Positions 17,165 through 27,053 of a DNA stretch of 64,000 nt are shown here, one piece after another (position 1 is the stretch's first letter; every line of letters starts with the position of its first letter). Origin of the DNA: Dietzia natronolimnaea (GTDB lineage: Bacteria; Actinomycetota; Actinomycetes; Mycobacteriales; Mycobacteriaceae). Under the pieces are notes generated by a model. It made no database searches. It was not told the DNA's origin and saw only the letters and a list, made by a program, of their open reading frames with translations. The position numbers and the translations under genes were made by a program. The stretch spans positions 1-64,000 of the forward strand of contig NZ_NTGA01000001.1 of NCBI RefSeq assembly GCF_002289575.1. Reading direction: 5' to 3'.

Positions 17165-18082
17165 TCACCTCGCGGGGAGCGGGCTCGGGTAGTAGTCGGC
17201 GAACGCCAGCCTCCCGTCCGCGAACCCCAGCCCCCACGTCCCGGACTTCTTGGTGGAGGTGTCCGCCACGACGAGCCCGGCCAGCCGGGACAGGTCCCCG
17301 ACCAGCCCGGGGATGGCCGTCCCCTGCGAGCTCACCGCCGCGACCCCGTCGCCGTCGGCGATCTCGATCACTCTGGTGCGGGCGGCGACGGGGTCGTCGA
17401 GGTAGGCCTCGTCGCTCAGAGCCGGCTCGAGGCGGACCTCGACCCCCAGCTCATCGGCGAGGGGGCCCACCGTCTGCTCGCACCGCACCCGGGGAGCACT
17501 GTGTAGCCTCCGGACACCGAACGCCCTGAGCATCGGTGCCAGGAGCTCGGCCTGGGTTCGTCCGGTCTTGTCGAGCGGACGCGCGGAATCGTCCCCACTC
17601 CACTCGGAGCGGCTCCCCGCCTTGGCGTGTCGGACCAGCAGGAGCACCGAGTCCACCGGCCGGGCCGCGGCGAAGCGGCCGAGGATCTTCCGGTCCAGGC
17701 CGTACGAGACAAGATCCTTGGCCTCGTCCACCGGAAGCCACCGGATCTCGTCGACCTCGGAGTTCGGCTCGAAGTCACCCCCGGTCGCGCGAGCGGACCA
17801 GTAGGTGACCTCTTTCCTGGTGTTCTCCTTGAGGGGGTATGCGGTGGTCCCGATCCTCGATTCGAGGACGGCGGTGTGGCCCGTCTCCTCCTCGATCTCC
17901 CGCACCGCGGTGACCGGAAGTGACTCGCCGGGATCGACCTTGCCCTTGGGCAGCGACCAGTCGTCGTACCGGGGACGGTGGACCACGGCACAGCGGGCCT
18001 CCCCGCCGTCCATGCGGTAGAGGACGGCTCCCGCAGCGGGGACCACCCTGACGCGGTTGCCTCCGTTCGACTTCCTGCTCAT
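17165..18082 (-). CDS. mutT1: MutT1-type Nudix/histidine phosphatase fusion
   Basis: The 305-residue protein joins a Nudix hydrolase (about residues 10-140) to a histidine-phosphatase domain (about 145-300). The Nudix box [20 protein letters not shown] is complete, and the phosphatase starts with [10 protein letters not shown]. In mycobacteria MutT1 hydrolyses 8-oxo-(d)GTP and diadenosine polyphosphates, and the second domain removes further phosphate. The ATG overlaps the ppk stop (ATGA), so it is the last gene of the fbiD-ppk-mutT1 unit. It ends nine bases from the convergent hupB stop. Confidence 0.93.
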   Translation of the reverse strand: MSRKSNGGNRVRVVPAAGAVLYRMDGGEARCAVVHRPRYDDWSLPKGKVDPGESLPVTAVREIEEETGHTAVLESRIGTTAYPLKENTRKEVTYWSARATGGDFEPNSEVDEIRWLPVDEAKDLVSYGLDRKILGRFAAARPVDSVLLLVRHAKAGSRSEWSGDDSARPLDKTGRTQAELLAPMLRAFGVRRLHSAPRVRCEQTVGPLADELGVEVRLEPALSDEAYLDDPVAARTRVIEIADGDGVAAVSSQGTAIPGLVGDLSRLAGLVVADTSTKKSGTWGLGFADGRLAFADYYPSPLPAR

Positions 18083-20175
18083 CGGTCCCGGAACCCCGCG
18101 TGCACGGAGGCCATTCGCTCCTGGTGGTCGACCGAGTCGGACCGGTCCCCGGGGCCGGGCATCCGCGCCCAGGAGGCGTCTGGTCGCAGGTGGAAGCTGC
18201 GGGTGGCCGGATCCAGAGCGGAGTCGAAGATGCGGTGGATCTGCCCCTTGAGCCGGGGGTCGGTCACGGTGGTCATCACCTCGACGCGGCGGTCGAGGTT
18301 CCGGTGCATCATGTCCGCGCTGCCGATGAGCACCTCGTCGGCCCCCCGGAAGTTCAGGATCCGCGAGTGTTCGAGGAAGCGGCCGAGGATCGAGCGGACG
18401 TGGATGTTCTCGCTGAGCCCGGGAACCCCGGCGCGCAGTGCGCAGATCCCGCGGACGACGATGTCCACCTGCACGCCCGCCTGGGAGGCCCGGTAGAGGG
18501 CGTCGATGATCTGCTCGTCGACCAGTGCGTTGGCTTTGAGCCGGATGCCCGCCTCACGCCCCTCGGCGGCGAGGCCGATCTCCCGGTCGATCCTCTCGAT
18601 GATCCCCGAACGGATGCCCTCGGGCGCGACGAGCAGCCGCCGGTACTTGGACACGTTGGAGAACCCGGTGAGGTGATTGAACAGGTCCGTCAGGTCCGAC
18701 ACGACGTCCTCGTCCGCCGTGAACAACCCCACGTCCTCGTACAGCCGGGCCGTTTTGGGGTTGTAGTTCCCCGTACCGATGTGGGCGTACCGCTGAAGCC
18801 GGTCGCCTTCCTTGCGCACCACGAGGCAGGTCTTGCAGTGCGTCTTGAGTCCCAGTAGCCCGTAGACCACGTGGACCCCGGCCTGTTCGAGCTCGCGCGC
18901 CCAGCGGATGTTGTTCTGCTCGTCGAACCGGGCCTTGATCTCGACCAGCGCCACAACCTGCTTGCCGGCCGCGGCCGCGTCCACGAGCGCGTTGACGATG
19001 GGGGAGTCGCCGGAGGTCCGGTAGAGGGTCTGTTTGATCGCCAGCACGTTGTCGTCCGCAGCGGCCTGCTCGATGAACCGCTGGACCGTGGTGGCGAACG
19101 AGTCGTAGGGGTGCTCGACCAGGACATCCCCCTCCTGGAGCGAGGCGAAGATGTTCCGGGCGGTCTCACGCTCGCCGAACGCCGGAGGCGTCGCGGGGAC
19201 CATCGCCGGGTCCTTGAGGTCGGGCAGATCGAGGCCGTGGATCTGCCACAGCCCCGTCAGGTCGAGCAGACCAGAGAACCGGATCACGTCCTCGGAATCC
19301 ACATCGAGTTCGTGCTGCAGGATCCGGAGCATCCGGGACGTCATGTCCTCCGCGATCTCCAGGCGCACGGCGGACCCGAAGCGTCGGCGGGCGAGCTCGC
19401 GCTCGAGCGCCTGCAGCAGGTCCTCGTCACGATCCTCCTCGACCTCCATGTCCGCGTTGCGGGTCACGCGGAAGACGTGGTGCTCGACGACCTCCATGCC
19501 CTGGAACAGGTCGCCGAGGTGTGCGGCGATGATCTCCTCCGCCGGGACGAACGAGTACTCGTCCTCGACACCCCGGTCGACCCTGACGAACCGGGGCACG
19601 TTGTGGGGGATCTTGACCCGGGCGAAATGCTCCTGACCCGACCCGATGTCGCGGATGATCACCGCCAGGTTGAGGCTGAGCCCGGAGATGTAGGGGAAGG
19701 GGTGCGCGGGGTCCACGGCGAGGGGAGTGAGCACGGGGAAGATCGAGTTCCGGAACAGTTCCGCCAGCGAGAACTGCTCGTCGGACGTCAACTCACCCCA
19801 GGCCAGGATGCGGATCCCGTGCTCCTCGAGCTCCGGCCTGATCTCGTCGTGGAACAACCGGGTCTGCTCGTCGCAGAGTTCTCGTGTGCGGACACTGATG
19901 CGGCCGAGCTGCTCGGCAGGCGTCTGACCGTCGGCGGACCTGACCGACAGACCCGTCTTGTCGCGGCGCTTAAGGCCGGCCACCCGCACCATGTAGAACT
20001 CGTCGAGATTCGATGCGAAGATCGCGAGGAACTTGGCCCTCTCGAGTAGCGGCAGGTCGTTCTCGCCCGCCAGGGCCAACACCCGGGCATTAAAGTCGAG
20101 CCAGCTGAGTTCGCGGTTGAGGTAGCGGTCACGGGGTCGGGGGAGTTGCTCGAGCACGGGATCGTCTGCGGTCAC
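18079..20175 (-). CDS. ppk: polyphosphate kinase 1
   Basis: Ppk reversibly polymerises the terminal phosphate of ATP into inorganic polyphosphate. The 698-residue protein has the N-domain ([10 protein letters not shown], then [15 protein letters not shown]), the head domain, and the two PLD-like C domains. The autophosphorylated histidine is H465 in [17 protein letters not shown], and the second conserved histidine lies in [13 protein letters not shown] 20175 is chosen because it overlaps the stop of the cofC/fbiD gene (GTGA) and gives the usual short N-terminus. There is no independent ribosome site, in keeping with translational coupling. Confidence 0.96.
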   Translation of the reverse strand: MTADDPVLEQLPRPRDRYLNRELSWLDFNARVLALAGENDLPLLERAKFLAIFASNLDEFYMVRVAGLKRRDKTGLSVRSADGQTPAEQLGRISVRTRELCDEQTRLFHDEIRPELEEHGIRILAWGELTSDEQFSLAELFRNSIFPVLTPLAVDPAHPFPYISGLSLNLAVIIRDIGSGQEHFARVKIPHNVPRFVRVDRGVEDEYSFVPAEEIIAAHLGDLFQGMEVVEHHVFRVTRNADMEVEEDRDEDLLQALERELARRRFGSAVRLEIAEDMTSRMLRILQHELDVDSEDVIRFSGLLDLTGLWQIHGLDLPDLKDPAMVPATPPAFGERETARNIFASLQEGDVLVEHPYDSFATTVQRFIEQAAADDNVLAIKQTLYRTSGDSPIVNALVDAAAAGKQVVALVEIKARFDEQNNIRWARELEQAGVHVVYGLLGLKTHCKTCLVVRKEGDRLQRYAHIGTGNYNPKTARLYEDVGLFTADEDVVSDLTDLFNHLTGFSNVSKYRRLLVAPEGIRSGIIERIDREIGLAAEGREAGIRLKANALVDEQIIDALYRASQAGVQVDIVVRGICALRAGVPGLSENIHVRSILGRFLEHSRILNFRGADEVLIGSADMMHRNLDRRVEVMTTVTDPRLKGQIHRIFDSALDPATRSFHLRPDASWARMPGPGDRSDSVDHQERMASVHAGFRDR

Positions 20176-20894
20176 CGGACCATTGTGGCTGATACACCCG
20201 CGGCGTGAGGACGTTGACGTGCCGAGGGGGTCCGGATGACGGCGGCGGTGGCCGCACCCACCGTTCGACCGGTCAGCGCCAGGACGTCCTCGGGGGTGTC
20301 GACGTCGCGACCGGATGCGCCCGACGGGTCGGCACCGTCGAGCGCCACCGCGCCGCCGTCGGAGACGTGGCGAGCCGCCGACCCGGGCCCGAAACGAGGC
20401 CGTCGCTCCTCGACCGGGCCCGTCCAGAAGGCCATGGTCGTCCCGGCGCCGTGATGGTCGGGGACGATCGAATGCGGGTGCCCGGAGGCGGCCGACAGGA
20501 CCCGGGCGAGTTGGCTGGTGCCGAGCTCGGGCAGGTCGGCGGTCACCACGCCGACCGGCCCGGGCACACCGCGGATCGCCCCGGTCAGCGCCGCGTTGAG
20601 CGGGTCGTCCCCCGTCATCCCCGCGGTGCCGGGCGGCTCGGCGACGATCTCGACCGGGAGCAGGCGCGCGAGTGCCGCCACGTCCGTATCCGAAGTCACC
20701 ACTCGCACCCGTGAGACACCGGGGGTCGCGACGCAGGTTCTCAGGACGTCCGAGGCCATGGCCAGCGCCAGCTCGCGGCGGTCGGACGCGGGCAGAGCGC
20801 GGGCGAGACGGCTCTTGGCGCGGTCGAGCGCCTTCACGGGGACGACGATCGTCCACCCGCCGTCCGCCGCCCTGTGCCCCGACACCGTAGTCAT
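20172..20894 (-). CDS. fbiD: phosphoenolpyruvate/2-phospholactate guanylyltransferase
   Basis: This 240-residue protein is the CofC/FbiD nucleotidyltransferase, which makes the activated phosphoester needed to build coenzyme F420 (orthologue Rv2983). Visible features are [17 protein letters not shown] at the N-terminus, the [10 protein letters not shown] region, [10 protein letters not shown] and the [13 protein letters not shown] end. ATG 20894 has an AGGATGG-like site upstream. Its stop overlaps the ppk start (GTGA). Other F420 genes (fbiA, fbiB, fbiC) are not in the window. The same pairing with ppk and mutT1 is seen in M. tuberculosis. Confidence 0.9.
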   Translation of the reverse strand: MTTVSGHRAADGGWTIVVPVKALDRAKSRLARALPASDRRELALAMASDVLRTCVATPGVSRVRVVTSDTDVAALARLLPVEIVAEPPGTAGMTGDDPLNAALTGAIRGVPGPVGVVTADLPELGTSQLARVLSAASGHPHSIVPDHHGAGTTMAFWTGPVEERRPRFGPGSAARHVSDGGAVALDGADPSGASGRDVDTPEDVLALTGRTVGAATAAVIRTPSARQRPHAAGVSATMVR

Positions 20895-21002
20895 CGACCG
20901 CCATCCTGCCAGCAGACCCTCGCGCGCGCGCCGGGCCGGGTAGCGTTTGCTCACGATCCACCGGCGAGGGCCCCGGTGGTGAACGACGAGCCGGGAGGCG
21001 AA

Positions 21003-22001
21003 ATGGCGCGGGTCGCGGTGATGGGTGCGGGGTCGTGGGGGACCGCCGTCGGGAAGGTCCTCGCGGACGCGGGGTCGGAGGTCGTGATGTGGGCGCGCCG
21101 TGACGAGGTGGCCCAGGGGATCAACGAACGTCACTGCAACGAGAAATACCTACCGGAGATCGTGTTGCCGGCGACCGTCACCGCCTCGACGGACCCCGCC
21201 GAGGTCCTCGCGGGCTCCCACGAGGTCGTCCTGGCCGTTCCGTCCCAGAGCCTGAGGGGCAACCTCGAGACGTGGGTCGGCCTCCTCGAGCCGGACGCCG
21301 GGGTCATCTCCCTGGCGAAGGGTATCGAGACGGGGACGCTGATGCGTATCAGCGAGGTCGTCGCAGAGGTGACGGGATTGACGGAGGACAGGATCGCCGC
21401 GCTGTCCGGACCCAACCTGGCGCGGGAGGTCGCCGAGGGACAGCCCGCGGCGACCGTCATCGCTTGTACGGACGCCGACCGGGCCGCCCGGCTGCAGGAC
21501 GCGTTCGCCACCCCCTACTTCCGGCCGTATACGAACTCCGATGTGGTGGGCTGCGAGATCGGTGGTTCCACCAAGAACGTCATCGCGCTCGTGTGCGGGA
21601 TCGCCTCCGGCATGGGCCTGGGCGACAACACCATGGCGTCGTTGGTCACGCGCGGATTGGCGGAGTCGACGAGGCTGGGGGTGGCGCTCGGCGCCAACCA
21701 GATGACCTTCGCAGGCCTCGCGGGGCTCGGCGACATGGTCGCCACCTGCACCTCGCCGCTGTCGCGCAACCGCACCTTCGGAGAGCGACTGGGCAGGGGC
21801 GAGACCCTGGAGCAGGCACAGGAGGCCACAAACGGCCAGGTCGCGGAGGGGGTCAAGTCCTGTACGTCGATCCGTGCGCTCTCCCGGCAGGTCGGGGTCG
21901 AGATGCCCCTGACCGAGGCCGTCCACGAGATCTGCCACGAGGGGGGTGACGCCGTCGAGGTGGCGGTGCGCCTCATGAGACGCAGCACCAAGCCCGAGTA
22001 G
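21003..22001 (+). CDS. gpsA: glycerol-3-phosphate dehydrogenase [NAD(P)+]
   Basis: GpsA reduces dihydroxyacetone phosphate to sn-glycerol 3-phosphate for phospholipid synthesis. The 332-residue protein has the Rossmann loop [12 protein letters not shown] at 6-17, the SLAKGIE segment, the catalytic lysine in [23 protein letters not shown], and the C-domain [24 protein letters not shown] 21003 follows GGGAGG at 20992-20997. The gene ends in a TAG that doubles as the start of the predicted -10 box of ddl. It faces away from cofC/fbiD. Confidence 0.96.
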   Translation: MARVAVMGAGSWGTAVGKVLADAGSEVVMWARRDEVAQGINERHCNEKYLPEIVLPATVTASTDPAEVLAGSHEVVLAVPSQSLRGNLETWVGLLEPDAGVISLAKGIETGTLMRISEVVAEVTGLTEDRIAALSGPNLAREVAEGQPAATVIACTDADRAARLQDAFATPYFRPYTNSDVVGCEIGGSTKNVIALVCGIASGMGLGDNTMASLVTRGLAESTRLGVALGANQMTFAGLAGLGDMVATCTSPLSRNRTFGERLGRGETLEQAQEATNGQVAEGVKSCTSIRALSRQVGVEMPLTEAVHEICHEGGDAVEVAVRLMRRSTKPE

Positions 22002-22004
22002 CCT
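21999..22004 (+). promoter_or_regulatory. -10 box of leaderless ddl, sharing the gpsA stop
   Basis: TAGCCT begins with the gpsA stop codon and lies seven bases before GTG 22012. No Shine-Dalgarno is present. Confidence 0.5.
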
Positions 22005-22011
22005 CGGCCCG

Positions 22012-23118
22012 GTGAATCGCATCACCGTTGCCGTCCTGTACGGCGGGCGTAGCTCGGAGCACTCCGTGAGCTGCGTGTCCGCCGGTGCCGTCATGGCACA
22101 CCTCGACCGAGCCGTGTACGAGGTGGTCCCGGTCGGGATCACCGGATCGGGGACGTGGACCCTGGGTCCCGACGACGTCTCGGGGTTGCGGATCATCGAC
22201 CGTGTCCTGCCGGAGGTCGACCCGGGACGACCGCGGGTGGCACTCGGCCTGTCCGCCGACGACCGCGGGGTCCTGCGGTTCACGGACGGCGAGCGTGCCG
22301 GCGAAGAGGTGGCCCGGGTGGACGTGGTGTTCCCCGTCATGCACGGCACCCATGCGGAGGACGGCACCGTCCAGGGTCTGTTGGAACTCTCGGGCGTCCC
22401 CTACGTGGGTCCGGGGGTGTTCGCCAGCGCGGCCGGCATGGACAAGGAGTTCACCAAGGTGGTGTTGGGTGCGGCCGGACTGCCGATCGGCGAGCAGGTG
22501 GTGTTGCGTCCGGGGTCCGGGACGGTGCCGGAGTCGGAGTTGGACCGGCTCGGGCTGCCGTTGTTCGTCAAGCCCGCCCGCGGTGGGTCGTCCATCGGGA
22601 TCACCAAGGTCTCCCGCATCGGGGAACTCGAGGCGGCCATCGCCGAGGCCCGCCGGTTCGACCCCAAGGTGATCGTCGAGGCGGCCATCGTGGGGCGCGA
22701 GGTCGAATGCGGCGTCCTGCAGTATCCGGACGGGCGCGTGGAGGCGAGCCTGCCCGCCGAGTTGCACATCCCCGGGGAGCCGACCGGTCTGGACGGCGAG
22801 ACCGAGGGCGACTCCTTCTATGACTTCGACACCAAGTACCTCGACGACGTCTGCACATTCGACCTGCCCGCGCGGCTGCCCGCCGCGGAGACCGATCGCC
22901 TGCGGGCCCTGGCCGTCGAGGCGTTCCACGCCCTCGACGCCCGCGGGTTGAGCCGCGTCGACTTCTTCGTCACCGACCACGGGCCGGTGATCAACGAGGT
23001 CAACACCATGCCGGGATTCACCCCGATATCGATGTACCCACAGATGTGGGCGGCCTCCGGAGTCGACTACCGGACCCTGCTCGACACCCTCGTGCGGACC
23101 GCGCTGGCCCGGTGTTGA
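22012..23118 (+). CDS. ddl: D-alanine--D-alanine ligase
   Basis: Ddl makes the D-Ala-D-Ala dipeptide for peptidoglycan. The 368-residue ATP-grasp enzyme starts VNRITVAVLYGGRSSEHSVS. It contains VFPVMHGTHAEDGTVQGLLE, the ATP-binding lysine in VKPARGGSSIGI, and the metal-binding INEVNTMPGFTPISMYPQMW. The GTG is 10 bases after the gpsA stop and lacks a ribosome site; the overlapping TAGCCT box suggests a leaderless transcript in addition to read-through. The order gpsA-ddl is conserved with Rv2982c-Rv2981c. Confidence 0.95.
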   Translation: MNRITVAVLYGGRSSEHSVSCVSAGAVMAHLDRAVYEVVPVGITGSGTWTLGPDDVSGLRIIDRVLPEVDPGRPRVALGLSADDRGVLRFTDGERAGEEVARVDVVFPVMHGTHAEDGTVQGLLELSGVPYVGPGVFASAAGMDKEFTKVVLGAAGLPIGEQVVLRPGSGTVPESELDRLGLPLFVKPARGGSSIGITKVSRIGELEAAIAEARRFDPKVIVEAAIVGREVECGVLQYPDGRVEASLPAELHIPGEPTGLDGETEGDSFYDFDTKYLDDVCTFDLPARLPAAETDRLRALAVEAFHALDARGLSRVDFFVTDHGPVINEVNTMPGFTPISMYPQMWAASGVDYRTLLDTLVRTALARC

Positions 23119-23124
23119 CAGAGT

Positions 23125-23143
23125 GCTGACCGCGCGGGTCAGC
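23125..23143. terminator. bidirectional hairpin between ddl and the DUF3515 gene
   Basis: GCTGACC and GGTCAGC form a 7-bp stem with a 5-nt loop at the junction of two convergent genes. It overlaps the stop codon of the minus-strand gene. Confidence 0.45.
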
Positions 23144-23777
23144 TGATCGGCGCGGGCCGCGGTTCGACGGCCTCGAGTCCGGCGGAGAGCGCGTCCGACA
23201 GGTCCTGGATCGGTCCCGTGCCGCCGGCCGCGGGGAGCGTGACCGCGATGTACTCGGGCCGGTCCACGGCCACCCAGGTGGATGAGGTCACGGCCGGGTC
23301 CGGATCCGGTTCGTTGAACCACTGCACACCGTTGACCTCCTGGAGAGACACCCCGACCGTGAACGTCGGCGGTGCGGGCAGACCGCAGCGGACGACGACG
23401 GTCTCGGCGTCGGGCAACCGGTACGCGGCCGCGCCCGGCGGCGCGGGCTCGACGAACGGGACCCGGTTCGCCTCCCCCAGGGAGTCCGGAAGCGACTCCA
23501 GCAACGACAGGCACTCCTCGGATTCGGCCCCGGGGGCCGGTATGCTCACGGCGGTGACGGGCTCGCTCGCGGCGGTCTCGGCCGCCTCGTCGCTGACGTT
23601 GCGTACCAGGACCAGGACCACCGCGAACAGCACTAACGGGATGAGGACCGCCGCGATCACGACGACGGTCGAGACCGGTGGCCGGTGGCCGTCGTGGGGT
23701 GCCGGGTCCTGCGCTGCCGCGGGTCCGGACGAACCCGCGTCGTGCCGATCACCCGAGTTCGTGTCCGTCGTGTCCAC
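23139..23777 (-). CDS. DUF3515 membrane-anchored protein
   Basis: The 212-residue protein has a polar N-terminus, one membrane helix at about residues 35-58 (VSTVVVIAAVLIPLVLFAVV), and an extracytoplasmic domain of about 150 residues. The domain has two cysteines (SEECLSLLE and VVRCGLP) that could pair, and the conserved VQWFNEPDPDP region typical of DUF3515 (Rv2980 orthologue, same position). Function is unknown. Its conservation beside ddl and thiL in mycolic-acid bacteria is the only hint. A GAGAGAGG-type site precedes the GTG start. Confidence 0.85.
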   Translation of the reverse strand: MDTTDTNSGDRHDAGSSGPAAAQDPAPHDGHRPPVSTVVVIAAVLIPLVLFAVVLVLVRNVSDEAAETAASEPVTAVSIPAPGAESEECLSLLESLPDSLGEANRVPFVEPAPPGAAAYRLPDAETVVVRCGLPAPPTFTVGVSLQEVNGVQWFNEPDPDPAVTSSTWVAVDRPEYIAVTLPAAGGTGPIQDLSDALSAGLEAVEPRPAPIS

Positions 23778-23888
23778 CTCGAGGCGTCCTCTCTCCTACG
23801 ATCGGCCGCCCGGGTCGCGGCCGCTAGCCTGTCGGCAACGCTACAGACACCCGCCGGGTCTCCCGGCGCCTGACCACCGAGGACACCG

Positions 23889-24875
23889 ATGAGCGCTGCC
23901 AGCGACCGGCCACCGACCGTGGCGGAGGCCGGGGAAGCCGCGGTCCTGGAAGTGTTGAGCAGGCCGGGTCAGGCCGGTTCGGGCGATCCCGTGGGCAACG
24001 GGGACGACGCCGCGGTACTCGGTCCCGCCGCGGCGACCGTGGTGACGACCGACATGCTGGTCGAGGGCACCCACTTCCGTCTGGACCTGACCACATGGAG
24101 GGACATCGGCCGCCGCGCCGTCGCACAGAACGTCTCCGACGTCCTGGCCATGGGCGCCGACTGCTCCCGCGTCCTCGTGGCCCTGGCGGTACCCGGCCGG
24201 ACGACCATGGACCAGATCGGTGAGCTGGCCGAAGGAATCCACGGTGAGGCCGCGCGGTCCGGTGCGGTGGTGGTGGGCGGCGATCTCACCAGCGCGACCC
24301 TCGTCGTCGTCGGGGTCACCGCGATGGGCACTCTCCCGGACGGCGCGCGCCCCCTGCGGATCGACGGCGCCGCCCCCGGCGACCGGGTGGCGCTCACCGG
24401 TGCGCCGGGGCGGTCCGCCGCGGGGTTGGCACTCCTGCTGGCCGGCCACCACGACGGCACCCTGCAACAGGCCCACCGGGTCCCCGAGCTCCCGATCGGC
24501 TCCGGGAAGGCGGCCAGGCTCGCCGGCGCCAGCGCGCTCACCGACGTCAGCGACGGCCTCCTGCGGGACCTGTCCGGGATGGCGCGCGCCTCCGGGGTGG
24601 CCGTGGACCTCGTCGTCGAGGCGCTCCCCGTCGATCCCCGGCTGGGCGAGGCCGCCGCGGCACTGGGGCTGCGCGATCCCGAGGCGCAGATCGTGGACTG
24701 GATTCTCGACGGCGGGGAGGACCACGGCCTGCTGGGCACCTTCCCTCCCGGGACGACCGTGCCCCCGGGCTTCACCGTGATCGGGACGATCCGCGAGGGG
24801 GACCCCGGGGCCGTCTTCCTGGACGGCCGCCCGCGCACCCCGGGGGGCTGGGACTCCGCGCGCGGTGCGAACTAG
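23889..24875 (+). CDS. thiL: thiamine-monophosphate kinase
   Basis: ThiL phosphorylates thiamine monophosphate to the active diphosphate. The 328-residue protein is a PurM/AIR-synthase-fold kinase. It has the N-terminal GNGDDAAVL Mg-ATP motif, TTDMLVEGTHFRLD, AQNVSDVLAMGA, VVVGGDLTSA, and the C-terminal LTDVSDGLLRDL and GGEDHGLLGTFP segments. The ATG follows GAGGAC. The TAG stop is part of the predicted -10 box of the next gene. M. tuberculosis carries a tRNA-Leu upstream of thiL; I find none here. Confidence 0.94.
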   Translation: MSAASDRPPTVAEAGEAAVLEVLSRPGQAGSGDPVGNGDDAAVLGPAAATVVTTDMLVEGTHFRLDLTTWRDIGRRAVAQNVSDVLAMGADCSRVLVALAVPGRTTMDQIGELAEGIHGEAARSGAVVVGGDLTSATLVVVGVTAMGTLPDGARPLRIDGAAPGDRVALTGAPGRSAAGLALLLAGHHDGTLQQAHRVPELPIGSGKAARLAGASALTDVSDGLLRDLSGMARASGVAVDLVVEALPVDPRLGEAAAALGLRDPEAQIVDWILDGGEDHGLLGTFPPGTTVPPGFTVIGTIREGDPGAVFLDGRPRTPGGWDSARGAN

Positions 24876-24878
24876 GCT
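24873..24878 (+). promoter_or_regulatory. -10 box of a leaderless gene, sharing the thiL stop
   Basis: TAGGCT starts with the thiL stop and lies six bases before ATG 24885, with no ribosome site. Confidence 0.5.
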
Positions 24879-24884
24879 GGCCGC

Positions 24885-25406
24885 ATGGCTGTCTACGCAC
24901 TCGGAGACCTCGAACCCGACATCGCTCCCGACGCCTGGGTGCACCCCGACGCCGTGGTGATCGGCCGCGTCCGCCTGGGACCGGGTGTGTCGGTGTGGCC
25001 GACCGCCGTCCTCCGCGGAGACTACGGGCGCATCGAGGTCGGCGCGATGACCAACATCCAGGACGGCACGATCGTCCACTGCACCGAGTCGGAACCGACG
25101 GTGTTCGGGGAGCACTGTATCGTGGGCCACAACGCGCACATCGAGGGAGCGACGATCGGGGACGGTGCTCTCGTCTCCTCCGGGTCGATCGTGCTCAACG
25201 GCGCCGTGATCGGTGCCGGGGCGGTTGTCGCCGCCGGGTGCCTGATCCCGCCCCGGTTCGAGCTCCCCCCCGCGCGAATGGCGATGGGGGCGCCGGCGAG
25301 AATCCGCGAGGGGTACGAGGTGGACCCGGAGATGCTCGACGGGAACACGCAGAAGTACCACGACAACGCGATGCGGTACCGCTCCGAGCTCCGACGGATC
25401 GACTGA
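24885..25406 (+). CDS. gamma-carbonic anhydrase-like hexapeptide protein
   Basis: The 173-residue protein is a left-handed beta-helix of the gamma-carbonic anhydrase/PaaY group. Hexapeptide repeats run from residue 15 to about 135 ([20 protein letters not shown]). Three candidate zinc histidines are visible: one in GTIVHCTE and two in [13 protein letters not shown]-terminal helix follows. Members range from true carbonic anhydrases to acyltransferases and assembly factors, so activity is uncertain. It lies between thiL and ung in one direction and four bases separate it from ung. Confidence 0.85.
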   Translation: MAVYALGDLEPDIAPDAWVHPDAVVIGRVRLGPGVSVWPTAVLRGDYGRIEVGAMTNIQDGTIVHCTESEPTVFGEHCIVGHNAHIEGATIGDGALVSSGSIVLNGAVIGAGAVVAAGCLIPPRFELPPARMAMGAPARIREGYEVDPEMLDGNTQKYHDNAMRYRSELRRID

Positions 25407-25410
25407 CCGG

Positions 25411-26121
25411 GTGGTCGGGGGCGACGCGGGCCGGCGCCCGCTGGGCGAGCTCGTCGACCCGGGCTGGGCGCGCGCGTTGGAGCCGGTCGAGGACCGTATC
25501 CGGCGGATGGGCGACTTCCTGCGCGAGGAGGATTCCGCGGGCCGTGGTCACCTCCCCACCGGCGAGCGGATCCTGCGCGCGTTCACCCAGCCGTTCGACG
25601 ACGTCCGCGTGTTGATCGTGGGTCAGGACCCCTATCCGACCCCCGGCCACGCCGTCGGCCTGAGCTTCGCCGTGGACGGGCACGTCCGCCCCCTGCCGCG
25701 GAGTCTGGTCAACATCTACCGCGAATACACCGACGACCTCGCTCTGCCGGCCCCCGCACACGGTGACCTGAGTGCCTGGACGCGCAGCGGCGTACTCCTG
25801 CTCAACCGGGTGCTCACCGTGGCGCCCGGGCAGCCCGCCTCCCACCAGCGCAAAGGATGGGAGGAGGTCACCGGGCGGGCGATCGAGGCGCTGACGGAAC
25901 GCGACCGACCGATGGTCGCGATCCTCTGGGGGCGCCAGGCACAGTCCCTCGCGCCGATGCTCGGGGACACACCGGTCATCGCCTCCGCGCACCCCTCGCC
26001 GCTGTCGGCCTCGCGGGGGTTCTTCGGGTCCCGCCCGTTCAGCCGCGCGAACGAGGAGCTGGGCCGGCTCGGTGTGGACCCCGTCGACTGGCGGCTGCCG
26101 GACCTGCCGGAGCAGACGTAG
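25411..26121 (+). CDS. ung: uracil-DNA glycosylase
   Basis: Ung removes uracil from DNA at the start of base-excision repair. The 236-residue family 1 enzyme has the catalytic motif GQDPYPT with D73, the LLLNRVLTV uracil-binding segment, and the leucine-loop motif HPSPLSA with H194. The asparagine of LLLN is preserved, and Arg replaces the more common Thr after it. GTG 25411 is close to the preceding stop, suggesting co-transcription. It converges on the enoyl-CoA hydratase gene with eight bases between. Confidence 0.95.
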   Translation: MVGGDAGRRPLGELVDPGWARALEPVEDRIRRMGDFLREEDSAGRGHLPTGERILRAFTQPFDDVRVLIVGQDPYPTPGHAVGLSFAVDGHVRPLPRSLVNIYREYTDDLALPAPAHGDLSAWTRSGVLLLNRVLTVAPGQPASHQRKGWEEVTGRAIEALTERDRPMVAILWGRQAQSLAPMLGDTPVIASAHPSPLSASRGFFGSRPFSRANEELGRLGVDPVDWRLPDLPEQT

Positions 26122-26129
26122 GGGCGCGC

Positions 26130-26924
26130 TCAGATTCCACCGAAGCGCGGGGCGCGCTTGGCGACGAACGCGTCCACGCCCTCGATCCCGTCGGGTGACA
26201 CCGCCAGCGCCGCGATGGCGTCCCGTTCCGCGTCGAGCTGCTCGGCGAGGGTTCTCTCGCCGGACCGGCGCAGCAGCTCCTTGGTGGCGGCGTACGAGGC
26301 CCGCGGGCCGGACGCGAGGCGGACGGCCAGGTCGCGAGCAGTGGTGGGGACGTCCTCCTCCGTGAAGGTGGTGAGCAGTCCGATGGCGTGGGCCCGCGCC
26401 CCGTCGACGGGCTCGTTGCCGAGGATGAACGCCCGGGCCGCTGCCGGCCCGATCGCCCGGGGCAGACGCCACGACATGCCACCGTCCGGGGACAGGCCGA
26501 TGCCCGGGTAGGCCGCGAGCAGGCGGGTGTCCGGGTCCCCGACGGAGAAGTCGGCGGCCAGGGCGAGAGACAGACCCGCACCCGCCGCCCACCCGGCTAC
26601 CGCGGCCACCACCGGCACCGGCGCTTCCTCGAGTTGGCGGACCACCGCGTGCAAGCGGTCGGCCAGCTCCCGGACGTGCTCCGAGCGATCCTCGGCCGCT
26701 GCGAATCCGGGCACGTTGCCGCCCGCACAGAAGTTCTTGCCCAGCCCCACCAGGAGGATGGCACCGGCCTCGATCTCGCCCGCCAGAAGGGCGGTCAGCG
26801 CGGCACCCGCCTGGGTGACGGCGTCGGAGTCCAGAGAGTTCCCCCTGCCCTCGAGGGAGACGGGGATGGTGAGGACGCCGTCCTCGAGAGTGACGAGGGG
26901 AGTGGCGGTCAGGTCAGGGGTCAT
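26130..26924 (-). CDS. enoyl-CoA hydratase/isomerase family protein
   Basis: The 264-residue crotonase-fold protein has an oxyanion-hole segment GKNFCAGGNVPGFA and the second one in AGWAAGAGLSLALAADFSVGD. It shows a conserved GLSPDGGMSWRLPRAIG region. The usual hydratase glutamates are not both evident: the residues after AYPGIGLSPDGG correspond to Asp, so it could be an isomerase, hydratase or another crotonase-type enzyme acting on acyl-CoA. ATG 26924 follows GGAG. It is a lone minus-strand gene between ung and the FakA-like gene. The substrate is unknown. Confidence 0.85.
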   Translation of the reverse strand: MTPDLTATPLVTLEDGVLTIPVSLEGRGNSLDSDAVTQAGAALTALLAGEIEAGAILLVGLGKNFCAGGNVPGFAAAEDRSEHVRELADRLHAVVRQLEEAPVPVVAAVAGWAAGAGLSLALAADFSVGDPDTRLLAAYPGIGLSPDGGMSWRLPRAIGPAAARAFILGNEPVDGARAHAIGLLTTFTEEDVPTTARDLAVRLASGPRASYAATKELLRRSGERTLAEQLDAERDAIAALAVSPDGIEGVDAFVAKRAPRFGGI

Positions 26925-27053
26925 CTGGTCTCCAGAAAGGGGTACGGGTCGTCTCGGCCTGTTCGACAGGGTGTCGCACGGTGAGGGTACTAGGCTTGGC
27001 CGGGCCGGCCGACGGAGTCGGACTGCTGGGGTCAACGGCGCCGAGGAGGGGTG

